64,000 nt of DNA, taken from contig PDUO01000014.1 in NCBI GenBank assembly GCA_003008705.1, positions 904,696-968,695 on the forward strand. Reading direction: 5' to 3'. The notes below the pieces were generated by a model. The model ran no database searches and had not been told where the DNA came from. It saw nothing but the letters and a program-made list of their open reading frames with translations. The stretch comes from Pezicula radicicola. Its lineage: Eukaryota; Ascomycota; Leotiomycetes; Helotiales; Dermateaceae. The first letter of the stretch is position 1. Each line of letters starts with the position of its first letter. Of the stretch, positions 43,337 through 54,200 are shown in pieces. The translations under genes were made by a program, and so were the position numbers.

Positions 43337-44580
43337 GGCGAATGAGAACCAGAGAAGACTAAAACTAAGAGACGATGTAAGTATAATGGAAAAATGCGTG
43401 GGAAAAAGTAGCAACTAAGTACCTGATGGTCCAAACTACGCTATGACTGTGGGGTTCCTCCTTGTGCTCTACCACACCTTGCTCTGCGTGTAGTCTACCT
43501 GACCTTTCTAGCTCATATAGGATATACTAAGCACGGTTTTATCTGGGGAACAAGGTTGAATTTATATCAGAGATTAAACTTCCCAAGGGTTTAAAACCCT
43601 TAGTCTGTCCCATATAACCAAGAGATTTTGGGTAGCTCACGGAGATCGGGTTGAGATCTACTGGATCCCTAACGTCAGCTAGTTGAGGAATATTCTCAAT
43701 TGTAACTGGTACGGATGCGATTCGGAGATTGATTCCCACCTTCATCCCAGGGGAAGGTTGATCAGAGAACTTTAAGGTGCGTGGTAGGTGGACGGTACCT
43801 GCTTGACCACCTGGTCTAGGGTGGACTTTTCCTCCGCATAGTGGACGACGGGAGGAGCTTGGAGGCTTGAAGCGAAAGAACTTAGGGCCACCCCACAATT
43901 CCGCAATCTCAAATTACTGGGATATTGTATAGAGCAGAGCTACACGTGACTAGTATCTTGAGGGGATTGAAGCGTTGTGACTGATTGTGGTGGACGAAGC
44001 ATGGGAGACTTCGGTATCTTCCGTAGATATAGCGGCCGCGATTTGGCGGTGCTGAAAGAAACAGCAGTCCACTTAGTCCGAGGTTGCTGAATTATGCACT
44101 GTAATATGCTACGGGTTGACGCTTGGAAGTCATTTCAAGCCCAAGACGCTTACGGTTCCATAGGCTTGGTCTTAACCCGCGGGCCGATCATCAAGCTAAG
44201 GCGATTGCTGACTCGAGCGGACGGCCAGATCGCAAGACACTATTTTTTAGTCCACTACTGTGGACGGGAGAGAAAGGAAAGTTGTGGTTGCGCAGCATCT
44301 AAATAGGATATAAACATTATTATATTAGGAGGATATGGGGAAGCTATCGTTGACAGAAGGTTAATTGGAAGTTTGAAAGACTTGGCACGTTTTAGTTTAG
44401 CGGGAGTAGGCAGTGGAGGTGCCCCTGTACACTATCAAAACTCAGATTTAATGCTTCATTCTATCATAAAGACCCAAAGATATTAAGCAAAGAAAACATT
44501 TTCTCGCTGACCCGCGAAGCGACGCGTAACTCAGCGCCTTGAACTAATTTGTCCATTATATTATTTTATGACTTGCGAGG
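43337..44580. other. Intergenic, no supported gene
   Basis: Contains a 119-codon minus-strand ORF (43539-43898) with no recognisable family and a near-perfect palindrome AAGGGTTTAAAACCCTT around 43588-43604. Not called as a gene. Confidence 0.35.
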
Positions 44581-44582
44581 TA

Positions 44583-44983
44583 CAGAACCCCCCCCGGCGG
44601 ATTATTCCTTGTCAATTTTGGTTTCAAAATGCTTGGTAATACTAGGCTTATTCGGGGACTAAAACGTAGCTGCTTTAGAAACCTGTATAAGGTATATAGC
44701 CTATAATTACAGGCTATGTACTCTATAATTACAGGCTGTACTCCCTGTAACTATAGGCTATTTAGTTCTATAAAAATTTAAATAATACTCTATAGCACTA
44801 TTTATATTATTTTACAACTACTATAATTATAGGGTAAGTAGCCTATAGTTGTAGGGTACATAGACTGTAGTTGTAGGGCATATAGCTAATAGTTATAGGG
44901 CTTACGGCACGAGGCTAAAAAAACAGCGATAGGTCTTAGTATCACTAATATAGCCGACAAGGAATAATCCAGCGGGGGTTCTG
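44583..44983. mobile_element. MITE with 28-31 bp terminal inverted repeats and TA target duplication
   Basis: The left end (44583-44613) and the reverse complement of the right end (44956-44983) share CAGAACCCCC and GGATTATTCCTTGTC, differing by three extra C/G bases and one substitution. Both ends are flanked by TA (44581-44582 and 44984-44985), the target-site duplication of Tc1/mariner elements, whose ends also start with CAG. The 401-bp interior has no coding capacity. It consists of AT-rich direct and inverted repeats of CCTATAATTACAGGCTA type on the left and CCTATAGTTGTAGGGTA type on the right, so the whole element is an imperfect palindrome. It must depend on a transposase encoded elsewhere. 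Preservation of both ends and the clean TA suggest fairly recent movement. Confidence 0.85.
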
Positions 44984-44985
44984 TA

Positions 44986-45588
44986 CAGGCTCTGCTCGTC
45001 GGTTTCGGAGCGAAAAAATATCTACCCGAAGTTCTCCTTTTTAGCCGAGTAGAAACAGAAACGGACCAAGGTCTTGCTTACTTAAATATAGCTTGCGTAG
45101 CTTATGTTCAGACAACTTCCCAAGTTGAATTAATCGATATGTTCTAAACTTGACATTTCACCTTAGTCTAATATCCATAAAATGAAAAGGAGAAATAGTA
45201 TCTGCTCTCCTGCTAACCGCTTTCGCTTAGCAGTAGTTTCTAAAAACGAATTCCTAGCTTTATCAAATATAACACTTTATTGCATTCGCAGTTCATATTC
45301 AGATCTACATTTCTTAAGCAGTATCATAGGGAAAAGCATGGCTAAAATGGGGGCTTAAAACCAAAAAATTACAGCAGAAGGTGCTTTATAAACTTAAGGA
45401 AATGTATGGCAGATATAAGTTGCTACTCTTTAATTTAATGACTTACATTTCTTTTTTTTTTTTTGACTATTTATGTACGGAGTTAAACTAAAATATATCA
45501 CCTTTAGAATATGATCAGATTCGCAAGAAGCCCAGATCCCCTTCATCTTTCGGCGCTTCTCCTCAAAGAATCTTGAAGTCGACGAGCC
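44986..45588. other. Intergenic, no gene seen
   Basis: AT-rich; includes a T run near 45451-45466. Confidence 0.35.
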
Positions 45589-46278
45589 TCAATCATAAAC
45601 TCTGCCCCAAAAGTCATTCTTCCAAGCTTCGGCAAACATCAAAGCAGTATCCTTCAGCGTGTCATGATTTTCATTCCCTTTTTTACACAACCAACTCATA
45701 TTGATCGTCTTATCTCGAAGCCGTAACTCTGCCGTTTCCAACTGAGTGAACAATGATAGAGAAATTAGTGCGCCAGTAGTGGAGTACTGCCGACGGCACA
45801 TACATGGTCCTTTGAGTGGGCAGAAAGACTCCTTATGAAGTTTTAATATATTGTAAAGGGTTTGGAAATTAATGAGACACCTTGCGGGGACCCAACTAGG
45901 TATATTGAATTCCGGAACGTCTGAAAAATCAATGACGATATGCTTGATAGTTGCTTGGTGAATCTTTCCGGTAAGAAACTTAAATCCGTCAGACAGTGAT
46001 GGTGCTGTGAAGTAGCTCGAGACAGGCAGGTTCATTTTAAGCAAGAACGTTGTTGTATCTGGGACAAAGAGCCCAATGAGTGGACTTGATACGATGGTAG
46101 ATGGACGACTCTTCTGCCATCCTTGGATCTCATCCTGAAGCTGCTTGCAAGTTGCAGCCAATGCTTTAGCAGGCAGGTATTGCCGTTGCGATGTAGGAGC
46201 CAAGAAGTTGAGATCGCAGTTCTGAATTACGAAACAGTCGTAAATGCAGAGGCGTATCTCTCTGGGGAGAAGCTGGAA
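45589..46278 (-). CDS. 2EXR-like protein with unresolved 5' end
   Basis: The frame is open from 46278 down to the stop at 45589 (229 codons). The F-box-like motif L-L-P-R-E-I-R-L-C-I-Y-D-C-F is at the very start (about 46272-46231), but it lies upstream of the first ATG (46203) and directly behind an in-frame TAA at 46281-46279. An upstream exon ending near 46301 with a GTAAGA donor and an acceptor in TTCCAG is conceivable, but the intron would be only 35 bases, too short for a fungal gene. The rest (K-A-L-A-A-T-C-K-Q-L-Q-D-E-I, a Cys-rich C-x6-C-x-C block) is intact. Either the 5' exon lies further away or this is a truncated family member. Function unknown. Confidence 0.5.
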   Translation of the reverse strand, partial: FQLLPREIRLCIYDCFVIQNCDLNFLAPTSQRQYLPAKALAATCKQLQDEIQGWQKSRPSTIVSSPLIGLFVPDTTTFLLKMNLPVSSYFTAPSLSDGFKFLTGKIHQATIKHIVIDFSDVPEFNIPSWVPARCLINFQTLYNILKLHKESFCPLKGPCMCRRQYSTTGALISLSLFTQLETAELRLRDKTINMSWLCKKGNENHDTLKDTALMFAEAWKNDFWGRVYD

Positions 46279-48749
46279 TTACTATAGTCTATATTGAATG
46301 TTCTTACCACAACCATGCATCCTCAGAGCTTCCTAGAAACGCAGAGAAATATTAACAGGTATAGATATATACTGTTGAATAGGCATGATTAATGGGCAGC
46401 AACATATGGTGGTAATAGTGTTGGAATTCTATGTTTTTTGTATGGAAGCTAGAGTGCCAGAATAGGCCTACTTATAGTAGGCAATCACATGACTATTCCC
46501 ATATATTCACTGAATTTAACATATACTATTAATTTTGTTACATTCGGATATTAGTTCCATTCAAAATAGATTACATCGTTTATTCAGTTAAGTGAAATTC
46601 AGTTGACAGCCCAAGGTACTTTGCTTTGTGAACGCCCAAAAATCAAGGTAAGAACCAACCACTCTTCTCCCACTGACCCGGAGTCTTGAAGGATCTGGTG
46701 ATATAATTATAGAGCTATGTAATTCGAAAATTGGAAGTCGACTCCTATTCAGTCGGTTGGGAAGCTGACGCGAAAATTCCTCATACCCTGCCCATTTCAA
46801 GCTTCTGGGCTGCCCTTTCCTGAAGAATACAAGAAAGTCATTGCTAGAGCTTCCCGATAAGGTTCAAGTTTCCCAATCGCTCGTGCTTTGTCATCAACGC
46901 TTAGCAAAGCTTTTTTTGCCTTTGTTTCTTTGGTTGTCACTATGCCGCAGCTAAAGCCAAAGCTCAAACGCATGTCTTCGTCGAATCCACTTTCCGAGTC
47001 GCCCGGGGCGGCGTGGGCAGTTCATGAATGGTGGATCTACATGCTGTTATTTGTATAATCCAATTAAATAGAAACATCTGGGAGAATATGACCATGCTTA
47101 TAAAGAATAGTAAGGCCTTGAGTATGCCTTTGACCTTAGCAGGCTCAGTTCCAGAACGGATTTTCCATTCTTTCATTGAATCTCATTCTTCTATGGTTTC
47201 AAGGCACAATTAGATAAAGACATAAATTCCAACAAAAATCAGAGGTCTACTGATCGAAATATATTGTATTGTCCTTTCCCTTTCTTTTTTCTTCTTTTTG
47301 GAAGCAGCTTGGTTTTTGGAGGAAGGTCCCTTACAGTAGCACAAAGTTATTTTTTAGGATAATAGGGCTCTTCGAGTACGCTTATCTATATTGTGACTTT
47401 TTACGAGAATTATCCAGTATGTAATTGTTTTATGACAAGTCTACCTTGATAACGGCTAAACGCTGTCGTAGTGCTGAAGTCAACTTTCTAAAGTCCCTTC
47501 TCAGAGCCACTAATTAATTAACCAGGAGACTCCCACAAGCGGACATTATAGTTTGCTTTAAGAGTTTTATTTGATATTTCTTTAAGACTTTTCTAGTCCG
47601 AATATGCTATAAAGGTGATAATAGTCAAGTGTTGGAATTGTTCAGATTAGCCGAGACGCTTGGTTGTGCTAAGCGAGCAAGGAATATTTGTTGTCAAGGA
47701 TTCGACATAAAAAGGGACACAGAATTTATTGCTGATTTTTTGAGAGTTTTCTAGCGTGTGAGAATAGTGATGAAGCATCATTAGCATTATACATACCGTG
47801 TCAAACAAGGACCATAAAGATTATTCCAAATTACTTTGCCCGTTCTGGGGTGCTTGAAATTCTCCCAAAATAAATCTCACCAGTTATTAGTAATAAGACG
47901 AACTTACTCCGGGGAACTTTTTGACGTCGAGTTCCAATGGCATACTCTAACTTCTATTGTTGACAACAGCAGCGGTTGTTATTTACCACCTTTTTCCACA
48001 CCACATCAACAAAATTGTTCACGAATCTTTAGCTTGAGTACATCAATAATCATCCCATTGTCTCCAATAGAACTTCAAGGGGGTGGTTTTCGGTTTGGCA
48101 ACACGTTCTTTTTCGGAAGTTCTTTCAGAAGCGAACCGATTGTTATCAGTAACTTCTAAAGAAATCTCGACTTCGAATCCAAAGCCCTTATCGAGATACG
48201 CTTATCGCGATAATCAGACAAATATCAACAATCCAGGTGCTTTCTGAACCGCAAGGCCTCGATATTTGGTGCAACGACGTCATAGGGAGTTTTGCTAGAA
48301 TTCTCGACCTCCCCCCACACTCCACACTCGTCAACTTCGCAACTTCATAGAGTGACGACCCACAACTTCGTTCTCTGATCTATCCATCAGGTAGAACTCC
48401 CCAAACACCTAGAATCTTTCAAGGACGTTTTACCATTGTCTTCACTCCTTTGCCCGTCTTGGGAACTCGAGTCACGTACAAGAACCACTCTTCGCATTAC
48501 CTCAGGTCTCTACAAGGGCAATCTCCGTTCACTGTAAGTTTCTGGCGCGTTTCTCAATTCTCCAACGACCGCTGCGACTGCATCGTCCTCAATCTATCTC
48601 AGAACATCTTTACTCTATCTCTCTGCTTCTACATTCTAGTCCTGAGCAACACGCTTGAGCTGCGGTTCACTTCAGCACTTTGGGCTTCAACTAACCCAGC
48701 ATCCTCCAGATCCATCACAAACTTGACAGAGTCTCGGTTCAAGAGCATC
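46279..48749. other. Long intergenic stretch, no supported gene
   Basis: About 2.5 kb, AT-rich. On the minus strand, 46964-47176 and the following 46830-46990 encode short frames, one with a hydrophobic segment (F-F-I-S-M-V-I-F-S-Q-M-F), that might be pieces of a decayed gene; I could not join them. The region 48300-48749 is C-rich and probably the leader of the next gene. Confidence 0.3.
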
Positions 48750-50045
48750 ATGCCTCGTAAAGTGCATTTAAGTGCAATCAAGGAGATTCAAGACTTACAA
48801 ACTAACTGGGAGAAGTCGCAAATGGGGTCAGAGGCTTGGAATCGTCAGGAGGCTGCGGAGGCGGGAGTGCCCTTTCCACCTAAGGTCACATATGACGCTG
48901 ATGAAGAAGAGGAGGAAGCAGTCGAGATGGAAGAACTAGAGTACCGTAGAGACAACGCTAACAAGGGAAAGGGTATCGAGAGAACGCCTGCTAATGACGG
49001 AATGGATTGCCAAGCTAGTTCTGGTGCTGGTGACGATGAAGGCAGCGACAACGCAAATGATTGGGACGGCTTTGACGAGAACGGTGGCCAGGATGATGAA
49101 GTGAGTCACTTTTGACCAGTAGTTTTACAATGCTGTCGTTTACTAAGTCTTACTAGAAGCATGACAAGGAGGATAAGGAAACGGGCGACAAAGCCGAGCC
49201 ATCTTCGAGCTCTTCAACTGTAAGTCTCCCCATCCTGCTTCATCGTCGCCACCAAGAGTTGTAATGACCAACACTAGGACAATGCACCAAAGTCCAGGCC
49301 AGTTGGTGTCCGATACTCTACATACACCCGCGCCGACAACCCAAACTTTAATACGGCCCGATTTGAGCAAGGAAAACCTGAGCTGGAGCGCCTTAAGTTC
49401 TATCTTACAAACACCTCGAAGAAAAAGACTGGACCATGGAAGTTTCCGGGACGGAAAGACCCCAACGTCGTTGATTGGAAGTCGAAAGAATTTATTGCCA
49501 AAATTAATAAGTGGTTAAGACAAATCCTCAGCAGAACGATCAATAAAGGAGACGGCACGCCATCAGCAAATAATTCGGCATGGACGAAATTTGAGATGGA
49601 CCTCCTTGAACACATTCTGCCGAAATATATCGTCAAGCACCAGAAGATTATTATGACCGCGGAAGATTGGAAGGTAGTCACCAAAAAATTCAATAAGGTC
49701 ATCAATAATGTAAAGGTCCCAGTGGGTGCACCACTCGCAACTTCGGGTTCAGGCCCCAACGGCAATAGAACGGTTCCAAAGGAACGACTACTGAAGAAGC
49801 GGTCAGCAATTGGCTTGCAGTGTCATGTCTTAACAACATGGAAGCACTCTCTTGGAAAGACCGTTAGAGACTTACTGGCCGCTCCGAGGGAACCTGATGA
49901 TGAGGACGAACTTGACTCGGAAGTTAGTAGCGAGGAGGAAAGTGACGACGATGAGGATTCTTCCAGCAGCTCAGCAGATGAAGACGAAGCCCCCCCAAAG
50001 AAGAAGTTGAAGACGGCGAGCGCTTCTGGCATTGTTACTGCTTAA
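48750..50045 (+). CDS. Acidic nuclear-type protein of unknown function
   Basis: Three exons, 48750-49100, 49157-49219 and 49278-50045, all phase 0, with 56- and 58-base introns (GTGAGT and GTAAGT donors, ACTAG acceptors), give 393 aa. Residues about 50-115 are strongly acidic. The central part (about 155-290) is basic and probably folded, with W-K-F-P-G-R-K-D-P-N-V-V-D-W-K and F-E-M-D-L-L-E-H-I-L-P-K-Y blocks and a T-A-E-D-W-K-V-V-T-K-K-F-N segment reminiscent of the SANT/Myb-like helices seen in fungal repeat-associated proteins. The C-terminus has a second acidic Ser/Glu/Asp tract (about 335-380) followed by P-P-K-K-K-L-K, a possible nuclear localisation signal. I do not recognise the family. 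An 18-base repeat cluster begins about 80 bases after the stop. The ATG at 48750 was chosen because the upstream open frame does not look like protein. Confidence 0.7.
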
Positions 50046-50122
50046 GTCAGGGAGGTTTTTTTTTTTAATGAGGAATGATGTATGGCTTACGAATTAATTG
50101 TCTGTAACTAGTCGTTGGGAAA

Positions 50123-50378
50123 GTTAGCTAAATCAAGCGAGTTACCCACATTAAATGAGTTACATAAATCAAGTTGCAAAAATACCTAGATTAACTCAGT
50201 TACTCAAATCAACCTAGTGATTTCAGCCAAAAAAGTGAGTAATTTACATCAAGTCAGCCACCTAACTCAAGTGAGCGCCTCTCATCAAGTGAGTAACCCA
50301 CATCAAGTAAGTAACCTACATTAAGTCAGTTACCTAGATTAACTCGGTTATCCAAATGAAAGCAGTTGCCTAAGCCAG
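50123..50378 (-). repeat. 18-base repeat cluster, about a dozen degenerate units
   Basis: Read on the plus strand the units are in reverse orientation, for example AATCAAGCGAGTTACCCA, ATCAAGTGAGTAACCCAC, ATCAAGTAAGTAACCTAC and ATTAAGTCAGTTACCTAG, mostly at 18-base spacing. Same family as at 6104, 36419, 37505, 37976 and 41407. Confidence 0.85.
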
Positions 50379-50659
50379 CTCAGTATCCAAGACCCCACCG
50401 CCCCCCTTCCTTTATCATCAGTTCAAACCTGACTATACACAAACCGTAATCCGTAACCGCTCAACGCACTATCCAAATCAGTAAATTAATCTAACTAACC
50501 CACACTCAAACACTCCAGAAATATCAGCCCACACGAAGCGAGATTTAAAAGGGGGGATCTAGCGTCTGTTAGCGCCGAGCTAATGTCTTGGCAGCACAGT
50601 AGTATTGCTACATTCTAAACTTCGATGTTTAGCATTCATATCCTCAAGTCCGCTTGTGC

Positions 50660-50712
50660 ACTAACAAATTTGTGATCATCCTCTAAAGTAGGAGGTTCAA
50701 ATCCTTGTTAGT
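50660..50712 (+). other. Hairpin with RNA polymerase III B-box-like motif
   Basis: ACTAACAA (50660-50667) pairs perfectly with TTGTTAGT (50705-50712). Inside lies CCTC-TAAAGTA-GGAGG and then GGTTCAAATCC, a perfect match to the pol III B-box. There is no anticodon arm, so it is not a tRNA; it may be the 3' part of a tRNA-derived short element. Confidence 0.35.
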
Positions 50713-51172
50713 ACCACATCAGTATCTCCTTCTTGAGATTCAAAACAAAATGCAAGTCAACCAGCCATTCCAAATCAAAATAACCAAAACAAAGGCACAA
50801 TAACACAATCCCGTCACAAAACAGAAGTATTGTTATGAATAAATATATTCTAAAACTAGGACAATCTAAGAAAACCCCTCATCAAAGTAAACGCCAACAA
50901 CGAAAGGAAAAGGTCAGAAACGTTCATCATACTACCCAACCAATGTCAAATCGCCTCCAGAAAAGAAAAAGCGCCTAACAAGAATCAACAAAAGAAATCC
51001 GCATCCGAGTCATCAACTCATATCGTTCCTTTCTTCTGATCCAATCTGTTTAGGTATCTATCTTTCTTTCTGTCCCTTCTCATTACTCATATCTCATGAA
51101 ATGAAGAGTAAACAAAAACGCCCCCATCTAGCCAAAGAAAACACCGTCACATAATCCACTCCCCCCTCCCTC

Positions 51173-51184
51173 NNNNNNNNNNNN
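51173..51184. other. Assembly gap of 12 N
   Basis: A run of undetermined bases about 30 bases beyond the polyketide synthase stop codon, next to a C-rich tract. The true length of this interval is unknown. Confidence 0.98.
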
Positions 51185-51216
51185 GAAAAAGAAACCAAAA
51201 AGAAATCGAAACTCCT

Positions 51217-54200
51217 CTAAGAAGCAGCAACCGGAGCAGCAACCGTCGCAATCTTCCCAATAATCTTCTCACAAAGGGCAAACAAGGAACTAGCATTAGT
51301 AATCTCCAGCGTAGTCAACTCAGCCCCCATCTCCAAACGTACCCAATTCCTAAACTCAACACCAGCAAGAGAATCAAGACCATAACTAGCCAAAGATTTA
51401 GCCGGTTCCATAGGTTCTGAGAGTCTAAGAGAAGTAGTGAATTGAGCCGATACGATCGCAACACACGAATTTAGAATGACAGCTGGATCAGCACCACCGC
51501 GGAGTTGAAGGAAGAAAGCTTGGATGTCTTTTGAGCTGTCGGATTTTCCGGTGTTCCCTGGGCCAGAGGCACTAGATCCGTAGTGGAGAGGAAGGAAACG
51601 TGCGTCTCGGAGGAGAGCCGATGTGTCTTTTTGAGGGATTGTGATACCGGTTATTAATTGTGCGGAGCTGGCTTTATTGATTGGGTTTTTGGCTTGTTGG
51701 AGGATGGAGAATCGGAGGATCTTGTGGAGGAGTCGTTCGTTGATGGGTGTCCATACATCACCGTCGAATTTGGTTTGGAGATCTGTGTTTTCTGCTACGT
51801 AGCCTACGTCTTCGATTACACCGAGGTCTACAGAGGAGGCTGCTAGGCCGAGAGATTGGCGGTAGGTAGCGAAGTTGTCGAGGAAGACGTTTGCGGCTGC
51901 GTAGTTGGCTTGGCCCTTTTGTCCAACGACTCCGGAGATACTGGATAGCATTGTGAAGAAGTCGAGAGGTGTCCTTTGGGAGAGCGATACGTTGTGGAGG
52001 TTCCATGTTCCTTGGACTTTGGAGGTGATAGTCTCGTGGAATTCTTTGGCTGTCATGGATGCGAAGATTTTGTCCTAGTCGTGTTGTTAGTATGATGATG
52101 CATGCCTTGCATAGAATTTATACGTACTCTGAGAACCATGGCTCCTTGAATAACACCACCAATCGGCAAAGATGCCTCATTGAATGTGCGCTGTACATCA
52201 GCTAGGACAGAGACGTCACCCCGAATAAGATCAACTTGACATCCTGCAGCATAAATGTTCTTCAATACTCCTTGAGATCTCTCATCTTCATAGCCACTTC
52301 TTGACAATATGACCAGATTCTTAGCACCGAGTCGAGCGAGGTAGATTGCTAGACTACCACAAAGACCCTTGAGACCACCAATGATTAAGAAGGAGCGGTC
52401 GCTTCTGAGCTTGACTTGTCGGGCTGCTGGACGAACAGGGACTTTGATCTTGGCATTTGCACCATTCGAGATAACAATCTTTCCAAGATGAGTACCAGCA
52501 CGTAGGTAACGGAGAGCTTCAATGATTTCCTCGAATGGGAAGACCTTCATGGGGGTTATAGGCTTGATATGGCCTTTCGCCCAAAGGTCCATCATTTCTG
52601 CGATAAGACTGTTCCACGGAGTTAGTATGCTATAAGAATTGTCTGAAGGAAATAACTTACACTCCAATCAATGGATCGGATATCGAAACATGAGACATAT
52701 CAACACCTCTGTACGAAGCATTGCGATTGAATGGCTCCATAGAAAGATGATTTCGATCGAGAACATCGCGCTTTCCAATCTCAACGAAGTTGCCACCATC
52801 AGCAATACAGCGCCAAGATTCGTCGAGGAGATCTCCGGTCAGGGAGTTGAGGACGACGTCTACACCTCTACCGTTCGTGATGCTTTTGATCTTCGCAGCA
52901 AAGGCTGTAGTTCTTGAGGAAAAGATATGCTCAGGTGGGATACCGTAGGTTTCTGTTAGGAACTTGCGCTTGGCGTCGTTACCGACCGTTGCGTAAACCG
53001 TTGCTCCCATATACCTGCAAAGCTGGATTGCTGCGATTCCGACACCTCCAGATGCGGAGTGAATCAAAACTGTCTGGCCCTTCTTCATCTGAGCGATATG
53101 GAATAAGCCATAAATGGCTACAAGGTATACACTGGGCATAGTAGACGCTTCCTATATTCAAGTTAGAGATACCGCTGCCTAAGCTAGTGAGAAGAATCTA
53201 GGAGTACTTACCTCAAATGACATGGAGTCAGGCAGAGGGAAGATTCTGGGAACAGAGACTTGGACTCGGTTGGAGAAGGTACCCTTCTCATAAACAAGAA
53301 CACGTTGTCCAACCTTGATCGAACTGACACCTGCTCCGACACGTCGGACAACGCCAGCTCCTTCCAAACCAGGAAGATGCTCATTCTCGGGAACAATACC
53401 CATGGTGACTGCAACATCCTGTATAGAGGTTAGAATATCATGAGATGATAAGGAGAATGAGGAATTACTTACCTTGAAGTTCACACCTGCAGCAGCAATC
53501 TCAACCTCGACCAAGTCATCTCTAAGTGGAAGTTCTGTCTCTGAGACCTCACTGTATCGCAAGGAGTCGAGCGTGCCAAGTCGTTCACAACGAAGTCTGA
53601 TGCAAGTATCCGCCTTGTGCAGATCTCTCTCTACTAATTCTGCGCCATCATTATCCTCTTTCTCGACTTGATTGACAAGCTCATCTGGTCGGACTCTGCT
53701 GACATAAATGACGCCGTTTCTCTCAACAAACTCATTCTCAATGCCAGTCTTAGGGACTGGTTTCTCAAGATACTTCAACATACGATCGATAGTCTTGACA
53801 GTATCGGCCCCAGAGCTGGACCCAACATCCAACGTCGTAAGTCTAAGAATGGGATCCTCGGCACGCATTGTTCTAGCCATACCATGAATCATAGCGTTAT
53901 CAGGCTTGGTGACTTCAAGCTGGGATCCGGTCGTTACCCAAAGGATGCGGTGTTCCAAGGATGTTAGTTCTTGGATAGCTTGCCATTGCTCCTGGTTGAC
54001 TGTAGAGAGGGCTTGGTCGTCTACGATGAGTAGGATACTGTTCGGCTTAAGATCTTTGTGCGGTGCGTAATGCTCATCTTTCTCCCAGTCACAATGAGCA
54101 TGATGCTCCTGAATTTGCCAACCATGCGAGATCAGCTGCTGTTGAACTTCTAGTGCAGATTTTGTTGGAGACGAGAGGTAAACAAGATCGATTGGCGAGG

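Larger units (their letters stand above)
50046..51216. other. Intergenic with repeat cluster, tRNA-like hairpin and assembly gap
   Basis: No gene. Holds the 18-base repeat cluster (50123-50378), a hairpin with a B-box-like motif (50660-50712) and a run of 12 N (51173-51184) close to the end of the polyketide synthase gene. Confidence 0.5.

Noticed and set aside
43539..43898. A 119-codon minus-strand ORF after the GH43-like gene
   Set aside because: Pro/Gly-rich, no family recognised, no supporting splice or start context; could be a repeat relic but I cannot show it.
50660..50712. A possible complete tRNA gene
   Set aside because: Acceptor-like stem and B box are present, but there is no anticodon arm or D arm of the right size; kept only as a B-box hairpin.
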